Shown here in pieces: positions 16,815-25,004 of a stretch of DNA of 51,593 nt. The translations under genes and the position numbers were made by a program. This DNA comes from Pseudomonas sp. R5(2019) (GTDB taxonomy: Bacteria > Pseudomonadota > Gammaproteobacteria > Pseudomonadales > Pseudomonadaceae): assembly GCF_009905435.1 (NCBI RefSeq), contig NZ_JAAAMT010000042.1, positions 1 through 51,593 of the forward strand, read 5' to 3'. Numbering within the stretch: the first letter of the stretch is position 1; every line of letters starts with the position of its first letter. The notes below the pieces were generated by a model that saw only the letters and a list, made by a program, of their open reading frames with translations, ran no database searches and was not told where the DNA came from.

Positions 16815-17552
16815 ATGCATCCAATGATCATGTTTTCCCGGATCAACAAATGGTATGGCGAGTACCAGGCCCTGACCGATATCACGGCCGAAGTGAAACG
16901 CGGAGAGGTGGTGGTTCTGTGCGGCCCGTCCGGGTCCGGCAAGTCGACCCTGATTCGCACCGTCAACCGCCTTGAAGACATTCAGAAGGGCCAGATCCTC
17001 TTCGACGGCCAGGACGTCAATGGCACCGACGCCAACGTCAACCGCCTGCGCAGCCGGGTGGGCTTCGTGTTCCAGAGTTTCAACCTGTTCCCGCACCTGT
17101 CGGTGCTGGACAACATCATCCTGACGCCCACCAAGGTGCGCGGTCTCAAGGCCAGCGAAGCGAAGGCCAGGGCCATGGAGTTGCTCGACCGTGTCGGCCT
17201 GGCGCACAAGGCCGGGGCTTATCCGGCCCAGCTGTCGGGCGGCCAGCAGCAGCGTGTGGCGATTGCCCGGGCCCTGGCAATGGAGCCGCCGGTGATGCTG
17301 TTCGACGAGCCCACCAGCGCCCTGGATCCGGAAATGGTCGGGGAAGTGCTCAGCGTCATGAAAGGCCTGGCCAAGGAGGGCATGACCATGATGTGCGTGA
17401 CTCACGAGATGAATTTCGCGCGTGAGGTGGCCGACACCATCTGGTTCATGGACGCCGGGCAGATCCTGGAAAAATCCAACCCCGAGACGTTCTTCCAGCA
17501 GCCCACCCACCCACGCGCCCAGCGCTTTATTTCCGACCTGCGCAGCCACTGA
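16815..17552 (+). CDS. Polar amino acid ABC transporter ATP-binding protein
   Basis: A 245-residue ATPase of the GlnQ/HisP class that drives the importer encoded around it. Walker A is GPSGSGKSTLIR (about 39-50), the Q-loop sits in FVFQSFNLFPH, the signature is LSGGQQQRVAIARAL, Walker B is VMLFDEPTSALDPE, and the switch His is in CVTHEMNFAREV. GAGGGC precedes the ATG. All catalytic residues appear intact. Confidence 0.95.
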   Translation: MHPMIMFSRINKWYGEYQALTDITAEVKRGEVVVLCGPSGSGKSTLIRTVNRLEDIQKGQILFDGQDVNGTDANVNRLRSRVGFVFQSFNLFPHLSVLDNIILTPTKVRGLKASEAKARAMELLDRVGLAHKAGAYPAQLSGGQQQRVAIARALAMEPPVMLFDEPTSALDPEMVGEVLSVMKGLAKEGMTMMCVTHEMNFAREVADTIWFMDAGQILEKSNPETFFQQPTHPRAQRFISDLRSH

Positions 17553-17603
17553 GTGGCGGGCAGGTTTGCACCCCGATTCGATCTGTGTCTGAGGAGTATC
17601 ACC

Positions 17604-18437
17604 ATGCGTATGAAGCATTTGCTGGCCCTGTTCGCCTTGTCGCCGCTGGTGGCCTCGATGGCCCACGCCGACCAGTTGGCCGATGTGATGAGCAAGAAAA
17701 ACCTGAGCTGCGGCGTTTACGCCGATGTGCCGCCGTTCTCCGCGCCGGACCCGAAAACCCGCGAACTGGTGGGCATGGACGTTGACCTGTGCAAGGCGCT
17801 GGCCAGCCATATGGGCGTTGAGCTGGAGCTCAAGCCGCTGTCGGTCGAGGCGCGCATTCCGGAAGTGAAGATGGGCCGCGTCGACGTCATCTTCGCCAAT
17901 CTCGCCTACACCAAGAGCCGCGCCGACCAGATCCAGTTCAGCGATCCGTACTACATCGCCAAGGAAACCCTGGTGGTGCGCGCGGCCAACGCCGAACAAC
18001 CCAAAGCGTTCTTTGAAGGCAAGCGCATCAGCTCCACCAAGGGCTCGACCTCCGAGCAATCGATCCGCATGGCCAACGCCACTCCGGTGACCTTCCAGGA
18101 CACGGGCTCGGCGTACATGGCCCTGCAGCAGAACAAGGTGGTGGGCCTGGTGACCAACACCATGACTGCCATCAAGCTGGTCGGACAGGCGAAGGCCGGT
18201 GGCGTTGAACTGGCCATCGCCAAGGAGCCGATGGCGCTGGAGCCGATTGGTGCCGGCATGCGCCAGGGCGAGCCGGCGTTTTTGGCCAAGGTCAACCAAT
18301 CGCTGCGGGCGATGGAAGCGGCGGGAGAAATCGATGCGATCTGGGCGCGCTGGATCGGGCCAACCACCGAATACAAAATGGTGCGAGAGGACAAGGTCCA
18401 GAGTTTGAGCGAGCTGAAATTCGACCCATTACCTTGA
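17604..18437 (+). CDS. Polar amino acid ABC transporter periplasmic binding protein
   Basis: A 277-residue solute-binding protein. The start at 17604 follows GAGGAG and opens a signal peptide (MRMKHLLALFALSPLVASMAHA). The mature protein has the two-lobe family 3 marks: VGMDVDLCKALASHMG, NLAYTKSRADQIQFSDPYY and a central hinge. It is last in the operon. Its ligand would define the regulon's substrate and is the most useful single unknown here. Confidence 0.93.
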   Translation: MRMKHLLALFALSPLVASMAHADQLADVMSKKNLSCGVYADVPPFSAPDPKTRELVGMDVDLCKALASHMGVELELKPLSVEARIPEVKMGRVDVIFANLAYTKSRADQIQFSDPYYIAKETLVVRAANAEQPKAFFEGKRISSTKGSTSEQSIRMANATPVTFQDTGSAYMALQQNKVVGLVTNTMTAIKLVGQAKAGGVELAIAKEPMALEPIGAGMRQGEPAFLAKVNQSLRAMEAAGEIDAIWARWIGPTTEYKMVREDKVQSLSELKFDPLP

Positions 18438-18517
18438 AGTGGACAGGGAAAGTCCATCCATGAGGATAATGTTGCTCACTTGAGCAGCTGAGCTTGTGCG
18501 CCGCTTGCCAGAAAATC

Positions 18518-18539
18518 CGATGCCAGAAGTCTGGCATCG
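18518..18539 (+). terminator. Hairpin after the ABC operon, possible weak terminator
   Basis: A perfect 9-bp stem, CGATGCCAG and CTGGCATCG, with loop AAGT, 80 bases after the binding-protein stop. There is no T-run, so it may be a Rho-dependent end or an mRNA 3' stabiliser. Confidence 0.45.
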
Positions 18540-18579
18540 AAGACTGCTGACAAACCCAAATCTACCTGCTGGATTCGAT

Positions 18580-18906
18580 GTAGGAGCCGGGCTGGCCCCA
18601 ATGCCAGTCAGTTAAGGGATGAACCACCGAAATCCATGTAGGAGCGGACCTGGCCGCGATGGGCTGCGAAGCAGCCCCCGAGGCCGGTGATATCTACGAC
18701 AAGCCCCGGGAGTGCGGACGGTTTCAGAATCGCCGGGGCCGCTTCGCAGCCCATCGCGGCCAGGTCCGCTCCTACAAGGGTTGCGTCGTTCTATTCCTTA
18801 ACTGACTGGCATTAAGGCTTGCCTGCGATGGGCTGCGAGGCAGACCCTAGGGCCGCTGCGCGCCCCATCGCAGCGGTCCGGCGTCCCGGCAAGCCTTGCT
18901 CCTACA
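18580..18906. repeat. Composite REP region with interrupted left arm
   Basis: The right part (18814-18906) is a REP hairpin whose far end reads AAGCCTTGCTCCTACA. The matching left arm appears split: TGTAGGAGC is at 18580-18588 but its continuation AAGGCTTGCC resumes only at 18814. The material between holds the 214-bp element described separately. The 505-bp gap 18438-18942 contains nothing else that looks coding. Confidence 0.6.
18600..18813. mobile_element. MITE-like element with 18-bp perfect terminal inverted repeats
   Basis: AATGCCAGTCAGTTAAGG at 18600-18617 is repeated as its exact reverse complement at 18796-18813. The interior carries another perfect inverted pair: TGTAGGAGCGGACCTGGCCG and its complement, about 36 bp per arm, running through GATGGGCTGCGAAGC. 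It has no coding capacity. It interrupts an older REP arm, which suggests mobilisation by a transposase in trans. No target duplication is clear, so it could instead be a nested REP arrangement. Confidence 0.5.
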
Positions 18907-18942
18907 GGGGTTTGTCATCAATCGCCGCCCTCCACAAGCGCT

Positions 18943-19830
18943 TTATAGTGTCTGTGGCTTACCCAGCAACGGCAGTTTCGCCAGCATGTTTTTCAGCGCC
19001 AGGGTGTCCCACGGCAGGTGCTCGGCAATTCCCAGGCCCACCACGTCTACAACCTGTGCCACGTCTGCCAGAAGCCGAACCACTTGATCCATGGTCATCT
19101 TGCCCTGGGCGATGCCGTCGAATGTATCGGCGGGCACGTTCGGTTGCGCGAACAGCAGCGAGCGGAACAGTGTGGCGTCGAGTACGTCCAGGTCAAAGTG
19201 GATGGCCAGGTGCTGGGCACCGCTTGCCTTGAGCCATTGCAGGATCGGCTCACTGGACTGGGCAAGGTCCGCCGGGCTGGCGCTGCGCAGGCCGAGTCGT
19301 TTGATCATGGCGGTTTCCACGCCCATGGTTTCCTGCAGCCCGGCATACATCACATTCGCGGGTTTGAGCGGGCGCTTGACGGCCTGGCGAAAATCTTCAT
19401 CGCCTTCGCCCAGCAGATTGCCCAGAACCATGGCATGGGCGTGCTGAAAGTCTTGTGGGGTAAGGACGTCCGGGTGGGCATCGACCCAAAGCACTGCCAA
19501 CTCACCGTTGTAGCGTTCATTCAAATAGGCGAAGGGCGCCAGATCCACCAGGCAATCACCGCCCAGCACGACCATGCGATCCGGTTGGTGTTTTCCGATC
19601 AAATGCTGGGCGTGGCTCAGCTGTTCCAACAGTGCGCCACGTGCGATCAGGCCGTTCTCCAGCTCCAGTTTCTCGCCGTTGGGCTCAGGGACACGGACGT
19701 GTTCTACCGGCCCACTGGCCGCAGGCGCGAGCCAGGACAGCAGTTGGGCGCCGAAGTAATAAGGCGCATTGTTACCGCCCTGCCACTGAGGGAAGAGCAG
19801 CCGCAGGGTTTTATCGGTGGCAGCAGTCAT
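18943..19830 (-). CDS. Arginase/agmatinase-family hydrolase with an altered metal motif
   Basis: A 295-residue ureohydrolase-fold protein. The family's metal ligands are DAHPD (residues 117-121) and HFDLD (211-215), both intact, but the first motif reads GGDC (90-93) where arginases have GGDH, so one manganese-ligand His is Cys. The substrate could be a guanidino compound or something else. AAGGAAATCC precedes the ATG. It lies 39 bases behind the EamA transporter on the same strand, so the pair is probably co-transcribed, with the AraC gene further upstream as likely regulator. Confidence 0.82.
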   Translation of the reverse strand: MTAATDKTLRLLFPQWQGGNNAPYYFGAQLLSWLAPAASGPVEHVRVPEPNGEKLELENGLIARGALLEQLSHAQHLIGKHQPDRMVVLGGDCLVDLAPFAYLNERYNGELAVLWVDAHPDVLTPQDFQHAHAMVLGNLLGEGDEDFRQAVKRPLKPANVMYAGLQETMGVETAMIKRLGLRSASPADLAQSSEPILQWLKASGAQHLAIHFDLDVLDATLFRSLLFAQPNVPADTFDGIAQGKMTMDQVVRLLADVAQVVDVVGLGIAEHLPWDTLALKNMLAKLPLLGKPQTL

Positions 19831-19869
19831 CAGGATTTCCTTATGGCTAATCAGTAGTGAGGGGATGCA

Positions 19870-20772
19870 TTACAGGGTTGCCGGTAGTGTTGGCTTGATC
19901 GGCTCTTTCGCCTCGGCAGCCAGGATCGACAGGGTGACCAGTACCAGGGCAACGCCATCGGTCAGGTGCAGTTGCTCGCGGTAAAACACCATGGAAAAGA
20001 ACGAGGCTGTGAGCGGAATCACCGCCACTGCCATGCCAGTCGCGCTGGCGGGAATTTTCGTCACGCCCATGAAAAACAGCACATAGGGCACCGCCCAGAC
20101 CAGCGCACCGTAATAGATCATGACCGCGCCGTTGGCAGCGCTCAGCAGGTACCAGTCGAACGAAAGCCCCTGCGCTATCGCCATCGGCAGCGTGAACAGC
20201 ATGCCGGTCAGGCACACGCCGGCCGCCAGGGTGGCCGGTGGCAATTGCACGTCGAGTTTCTTGGCACTGATCACGCAACCTGCGGTCGAAAGCGTCGACA
20301 GCAACAGGAACAGCATGCCGAGCCAAGTGTTTTGTCCGGCACTGTCCGCTGTGGGAAGGGTCAGCACCAGTACACCGGCGACGGCCATGACAATGGCAAG
20401 GACCTTCCTGACGCTCAGACGCTCTTTGAGAAACACCGAAGAGAAGGTCAGTACCGCCGCAGGCGCCAGGCTGCTGAACACCGAAGCGACGATGGCGGTG
20501 GCGCCCGAAAATCCGTAAAGCAAAAACACGGTGTACAGCACTGCACCGAGCAGTGACTGGATGCTGATCGCCACCCAGGCTGGCAAGCCGATCTGGCTCA
20601 GCGCAATTCTGTCCAGGGTGCGAACGACGGGATAGAGCAAAGCAAACGCCACCGCGAAAGTGATCGAGGTAAAAATCCAGATGGGAATCAGCGTCATCGC
20701 CTCCTTGGCGATTGGATAGCTGATGCCGATCAATGCATAACACAACAGCACGTAAACGTAGCCAGGGTTCAT
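19870..20772 (-). CDS. EamA/DMT-family transporter
   Basis: A 300-residue inner membrane protein with about ten hydrophobic helices in two EamA repeats (roughly residues 1-135 and 145-290). LLGAVLYTVFLLYGFSGATAIVASVFSSLAPA is typical of the first repeat's second half. Family members export or import amino acids and small metabolites. AGGTC precedes the ATG. It probably shares a transcript with the arginase-like gene, suggesting transport of its substrate or product. Confidence 0.9.
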   Translation of the reverse strand: MNPGYVYVLLCYALIGISYPIAKEAMTLIPIWIFTSITFAVAFALLYPVVRTLDRIALSQIGLPAWVAISIQSLLGAVLYTVFLLYGFSGATAIVASVFSSLAPAAVLTFSSVFLKERLSVRKVLAIVMAVAGVLVLTLPTADSAGQNTWLGMLFLLLSTLSTAGCVISAKKLDVQLPPATLAAGVCLTGMLFTLPMAIAQGLSFDWYLLSAANGAVMIYYGALVWAVPYVLFFMGVTKIPASATGMAVAVIPLTASFFSMVFYREQLHLTDGVALVLVTLSILAAEAKEPIKPTLPATL

Positions 20773-20957
20773 GGCAGACCTCGATTATTGGCGTTATGGC
20801 AGCGATGAAATAAGGTGTGGCGTGTTCGGCAAAAGCACCGACTTCTAGTTATGGATGCGCGGACGCGACCGGGCGCCGTCAGCACGGTATTGATACTGAG
20901 CCTGATCGGGCATGGGGGCTCTACTGAAATGGCCAGGCGTTGTGCCTGGCACGCCAA

Positions 20958-21887
20958 TCAGTGCGAAGGCAGCAATTGCGCTGGCGAGACGCCGTAGGCG
21001 TTTTTGAAGGCGCGGCTGAAATGGGAAAGGTTGGTAAAACCAAAACTCAGCGCGGCATCGCTCACCTGCTGGAACTGCCCCTTGAGCAAGGCCTTGTGGC
21101 AGGCCGACAAGCGCTGATGCCACAACCAGCGGATGGCGGTGGTGCCTTCCTTGGCAAACAGGCGGTTCAGGGTCCGAGGGGAGACGTAGGTGGCCTGCGC
21201 GACGCTGTCGATGGTCAAATCCGAGTCGTGAAGATTGGCCAGCAAAAACTGTTTTACCCGCTGCAGTTGCTGGCTTTGATAGGTGCTAAGGGTTGAGTCC
21301 GACGTCTGAAAGGCCGACTCGAAAGCAGTGGACACGACATCGAGCAGCGAGGCACTCAAGCGTTCAGCGAGCGGTAGGGGCAATGCAGCCGTGTTCCAGA
21401 TTTCCGTCATCATGGTTCTGGCCAGATTGCCCAAGGGCGACTGGCTTTGCAGGGTCCGGCTCAGAAACTGTTCAGCATGGGCGATATGCTCCAGCAGCAA
21501 AGCGCGCGGCACGGCGAGTACGATCTGATTGTCGCCTTCGGGAAAACTGCAGAGGTAGGGTTGCGTGCTATCGAACAGCACAATGTCACCGATGCGCTGG
21601 GTGGATTGGCGGCCGTTCTGAGTGACATGCGCTTGCCGGCACAGCGACAGCGACAGAAAGAAGTGATCGCTGTCATCACTGTGTGGGCTGCGCTCGTACT
21701 CAACCGGCAAGGAGCGGATCTGGCTCAGCGTTACACTGCCCAACGTCTTGACGCTCAAAGAGCCGTCGAAAGGCTCATCGCTCAGCGCGCGATTGCGGGT
21801 GGGCACGTAAGTCGAGCACACCACGTCCTGCCAGTAGTCGAAGCGTTCGCTGGCTTGCAGGTCCTGAGTGGGATAGAGGAGGGTCAT
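20958..21887 (-). CDS. AraC-family regulator, FeaR-like
   Basis: A 309-residue activator. An AraC-binding-like N-terminal domain (about residues 15-190) is followed by two helix-turn-helix motifs at the C-terminus: IDSVAQATYVSPRTLNRLF and VSDAALSFGFTNLSHFSRAF. AGAGG precedes the ATG. It is clearly paralogous to the AraC protein at 26832-27767 (both contain RTLNRLFA-EGT-AIRWLW-QRL). It may control the EamA/arginase genes 185 bases downstream, the catabolic cluster to the right, or both. Confidence 0.9.
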   Translation of the reverse strand: MTLLYPTQDLQASERFDYWQDVVCSTYVPTRNRALSDEPFDGSLSVKTLGSVTLSQIRSLPVEYERSPHSDDSDHFFLSLSLCRQAHVTQNGRQSTQRIGDIVLFDSTQPYLCSFPEGDNQIVLAVPRALLLEHIAHAEQFLSRTLQSQSPLGNLARTMMTEIWNTAALPLPLAERLSASLLDVVSTAFESAFQTSDSTLSTYQSQQLQRVKQFLLANLHDSDLTIDSVAQATYVSPRTLNRLFAKEGTTAIRWLWHQRLSACHKALLKGQFQQVSDAALSFGFTNLSHFSRAFKNAYGVSPAQLLPSH

Positions 21888-22115
21888 GAACGCCTCTACA
21901 GGCTGATAGTCGGGTCAGGTTATCAGACATTTTCTCGGGCGGCGTCCCAGGCGATGAAATGGGGGCTGCGGTGCATTGGCGCCAGGCAACGGGTGCCGTT
22001 CTGTTGCGGCGCTGATCAACCTGTCGCACCGAGCACAGTGCATCGACGTGTGGAGCCAAGCGGCCGTCTGGCGATTGGGTTGCAATGAGGGCCCATTTCT
22101 CGGGAAATACCCTTA

Positions 22116-22445
22116 ATGCACATCATTGCCTACGTCATGCGTCGCAAGTCCGGGTTGAGTCAGGAAGCGTTCTTGAAGCTGTATGCCGAGCACGGCCAGG
22201 TCATGGCCATGGCAGCCCGTGGCCTGCTGCGCTATGAGCAATATCCACTGCGTAGGGCGCAGTTGCCGGGCGATGTTTACTGCACGCAGCCGCCTGCCTA
22301 TGACGCGCTCTCGATCTACACCTACGCCACAGCCGAGGACGCTGACTACACCTCGCGCTTGCCTGAAGTCATTGAAGACAGTGAACGGTTCATCGAATTT
22401 GCTTCAATGATTACCTTGCCGGTCAACAAGCGCACGGTTGTCTGA
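22116..22445 (+). CDS. EthD-domain protein
   Basis: A 109-residue protein with a single ferredoxin-like EthD fold: opening IIAYVMRRKSGLSQEAFLKLY, then the central RYEQYPLRR and late FIEFASMITLPV strands. Such proteins often sit in catabolic clusters and form dimers; some have dehydratase, decarboxylase or accessory roles. No catalytic residue can be named with certainty. It is a lone plus-strand gene in front of the leftward channel/MFS/GMC operon, without a clear ribosome site (GGGAAA 9 bases before the ATG). It probably belongs to the cluster that continues at 22561-32731. Confidence 0.75.
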   Translation: MHIIAYVMRRKSGLSQEAFLKLYAEHGQVMAMAARGLLRYEQYPLRRAQLPGDVYCTQPPAYDALSIYTYATAEDADYTSRLPEVIEDSERFIEFASMITLPVNKRTVV

Positions 22446-22470
22446 CGCTATCGGTGCCTGCAAAAAGTCT

Positions 22471-22531
22471 CGCGGGCAACCCCGCTCCCACAAGAGAAGG
22501 TGCTGGCCTTGTGTAAGCGGGGTTGCCCGCG
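22471..22531. repeat. REP-type inverted repeat, possible convergent terminator
   Basis: CGCGGGCAACCCCGCT at 22471-22486 and AGCGGGGTTGCCCGCG at 22516-22531 are perfect complements. The element lies between the EthD stop and the stop of the leftward outer membrane gene and may end both transcripts. Confidence 0.8.
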
Positions 22532-22560
22532 AATGCAGTCGTGCCCTGGAGGGGGAGGCC

Positions 22561-23427
22561 TTAGAAGGCGTGCACAAACCTTACGCGCGCTCCGCGGTTC
22601 TCGAACGCATTGTCGACCTTCACGTCATGGATATATTCGACCTGAACGTTGTTCTGCGCATCGAGCTGCCTGGCCAAACCGAACACAACGGTTTGCCCGG
22701 TGGTTCGGTCATTCTGACTGATGCCGTCCACTTCGGTTTTACCGCCGGCGACGTAGGCGTACTTGGCCGAAACCCACAGTGTCGAGGTGAGGTTGTACGA
22801 ATAGATGGCCTGGAAGGTAAACAGGTCGTCCTTTTTCTGTTCCTTGCCGAAGTAGTCGTCGTTTTTGCCGTAGAAGTCGACGGCGGCAATCAGGTCGACC
22901 CAAGTGTTCTCGCCAAAGCCCTGGGACATACCGAATTCGGCAGTGTAGCTCCAGCGATTGGCGCCCAGGCTGGTGCCTGGTCGGTTGGCGTTGTAGCTGC
23001 CGGTGGGAGCGGTGACGTACGGCGTAAAGGCAATGTAGGTCTTGCTGAGCGGGTCGTTCACGAACCAGAAGGAACTCAGCAAAATGACGTCACCCATGCT
23101 ATTGCGGCGGTCATCGACAGCGCCCGGGATGTTCACGTTGAGATTGCCCATGGGCAGGATGATCTGCGGGTCGATGATCATCCCGCCCACTTCCATGAAG
23201 TGCACATACCGCGCGACTAACAGATCAGTGGAAAAATCAGCCTTGTTCTTGTCACCGTCATCGACATAGGTGTTCGACTGCTTGTGCACGTAGTAAAGAA
23301 CGCCCAGGTCGACCCCGGCGGGTGCCGCGATGTAGTCGCGAGCCATGGCATCGCCGGCCGCATTGGCCGTGGCACAAAAAATGAGCGAAGCGATAGCGCC
23401 GAAAGCAAAAGTCGGTAGTGGTTTCAT
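22561..23427 (-). CDS. Outer membrane channel of the phenol-pathway (SphA/MetA) type
   Basis: A 288-residue beta-barrel protein related to the family annotated as MetA-pathway of phenol degradation / SphA transporters. The start at 23427 opens a signal peptide ending at ATANAA; an upstream in-frame ATG would add a poor extension. The barrel shows PLSKTYIAFTPYVTAPTGSY, WSYTAEFGMSQGFG and SAKYAYVAGGKTEVDG, and the chain ends VRFVHAF with the terminal Phe needed for assembly. It is last in a leftward operon after the MFS and GMC genes, presumably letting the hydrophobic or aromatic substrate through the outer membrane. Confidence 0.85.
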   Translation of the reverse strand: MKPLPTFAFGAIASLIFCATANAAGDAMARDYIAAPAGVDLGVLYYVHKQSNTYVDDGDKNKADFSTDLLVARYVHFMEVGGMIIDPQIILPMGNLNVNIPGAVDDRRNSMGDVILLSSFWFVNDPLSKTYIAFTPYVTAPTGSYNANRPGTSLGANRWSYTAEFGMSQGFGENTWVDLIAAVDFYGKNDDYFGKEQKKDDLFTFQAIYSYNLTSTLWVSAKYAYVAGGKTEVDGISQNDRTTGQTVVFGLARQLDAQNNVQVEYIHDVKVDNAFENRGARVRFVHAF

Positions 23428-23522
23428 TGACGGTCCGATTCTTATTGTTGTGGTACAGGGTGTGGGGTGAATACCGGCCATGCGAAAAGCATGGCCGGGG
23501 GGCTAGTGAGGGCGCACTCGGT

Positions 23523-24875
23523 TCAGACTTGCGGACTGAGCACCTTGCTGGCTGGGGGAAGTGCATTGTTGCGTTTGCGGTCGTACAGCCAGGCCAGTGC
23601 GAAAAACACCACGAGTACGCTGGGCAGAAAGGTGGCCGTTTGAAAGATGGAAGTCGTCGCCGATACCAGTACCTGATCCAGCGCCGCACTGCCTTCGTTG
23701 AGTGCTTCAAAGGCGGCTTCACCCCCGGCGCTGGAGATCTTCGCCTGGTCGAACAGCTTGCCGAACAGTGGCATCAGCACGTAGGTCGACGACATGCCAG
23801 CCGAAGCCGTGACACCGATGGCCAGCGAGCCGCCACCGGGGAAGCGTTCCGACGTACTGGCGAGCATGGTCGGCCACATGACGCTGGTGCCGATGCCGAA
23901 CAGCAATGCTGCGAACATGCCTGCCGACGGGCTGGCCGCCTGACTCAGCAGGAACAACCCAGCCAGCGCAAACAGCGAGCCGAAGAACAGGATGCCGCTG
24001 GAACCCAGCAGGCGATACAACACTCCGGTAAACAGCCGCACCACGATATGCACGGTGTAGATAAAGGCCACCAGCCAGAAGCCCTGGATGCCGACGATCC
24101 TGGTCAGGGTCAAATCAATCCAGCTGGCGGGTACCAGTTCGGTCGCGGCACTGATGAACATTGCGCAGAGAAACAGGTAGAACGCCGGGCGCGCAAAGGT
24201 CTGCTGGAACATGCCCTTGAACGACACCCCATGGACGACGCGCTCACTGGGCGGGTATTTGACCCGTGCGATCAGCAGCAGGGCGATCACTGCGGGAATG
24301 AACACCAGGCCCAACTGAATGCGCCAGCCCAGGGCCAGTTTTTCAACCATCACACATGCCGGGGCCGCCAGCAGCATGCCGAGCGCAAAGGCGGCATGGA
24401 ACAGATTGAGTTTCGGCACCTTGCGCGTTGGGTAAATCGTCACCACCAGCGGGTTGAGCACGGCTTCGATCGAGCCCCAGGCGAGCCCCTGCAGCAAAGA
24501 CCCTCCCCAAAGCAACAGGTAGGCCTGATCGGTACCGGGCACGGCGGTAACGATGGTCGCGGTGCCCACCAGGTACAGCAGCAGGCTGAGGATATGTACG
24601 CGGCGCAGACCGATGGCATCCACAAAGGGCGACATCACCAGGTTGGCGATGGCGAACCCGAGAAACAACACGCCGAGCACTTCGCCAATCATGGCTCCGG
24701 ACGTCAGTACATTGGTTGCATCAAAGAAATCGTGTTTGATGGAACTGGCGGCATTCAGCCGGAACAGCACTTCAAAGCCCATGCAGAACTGGGTGACGAA
24801 GGCGGCGATAAAGATCTGTGTAACGGGGACGCCTTTCAAGTAATTCGCAAGTTCTGATTGAGGATGGTTTTTCAT
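23523..24875 (-). CDS. MFS transporter of the catabolic cluster
   Basis: A 450-residue inner membrane transporter with about twelve helices and sugar/organic-solute-type marks: GFAIANLVMSPFVDAIGLRRVH as motif A, and NLFHAAFALGMLLAAP reminiscent of the FucP-type FHxxFGxG motif. The second half has GSLAIGVTASAGMSSTYVLMPLFG. AAAGGAG lies 10 bases before the ATG. It lies between the GMC oxidoreductase (gap 129 bases) and the channel gene (gap 95 bases) on the same strand and is likely the substrate's inner membrane importer. Confidence 0.9.
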   Translation of the reverse strand: MKNHPQSELANYLKGVPVTQIFIAAFVTQFCMGFEVLFRLNAASSIKHDFFDATNVLTSGAMIGEVLGVLFLGFAIANLVMSPFVDAIGLRRVHILSLLLYLVGTATIVTAVPGTDQAYLLLWGGSLLQGLAWGSIEAVLNPLVVTIYPTRKVPKLNLFHAAFALGMLLAAPACVMVEKLALGWRIQLGLVFIPAVIALLLIARVKYPPSERVVHGVSFKGMFQQTFARPAFYLFLCAMFISAATELVPASWIDLTLTRIVGIQGFWLVAFIYTVHIVVRLFTGVLYRLLGSSGILFFGSLFALAGLFLLSQAASPSAGMFAALLFGIGTSVMWPTMLASTSERFPGGGSLAIGVTASAGMSSTYVLMPLFGKLFDQAKISSAGGEAAFEALNEGSAALDQVLVSATTSIFQTATFLPSVLVVFFALAWLYDRKRNNALPPASKVLSPQV

Positions 24876-25004
24876 TGCAGCAGAGCTCCTTTCGCCAACA
24901 CTTGATCAGTGGCGAATGCGCGGGTTGTTTTTGTTTTCAGTGCAACGCGGATAGAGAGAGCGGTGTGTGGCGGTGGCCTCCCGAGATGAAAGGGGTGGAG
25001 CGGC

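Noticed and set aside
16692..18299. Minus-strand open frame of 535 codons opposite the ABC ATPase and binding protein
   Set aside because: Shadow of two clear genes; low-complexity His/Gln/Arg composition.
18600..18906. CRISPR-like repeats
   Set aside because: The repeats are inverted pairs of unequal spacing, not direct repeats with spacers; they fit REP elements.
23418..24857. Plus-strand open frame of 479 codons opposite the MFS gene
   Set aside because: Antisense of a membrane protein gene, giving a Gln/His/Arg-rich translation typical of such shadows.
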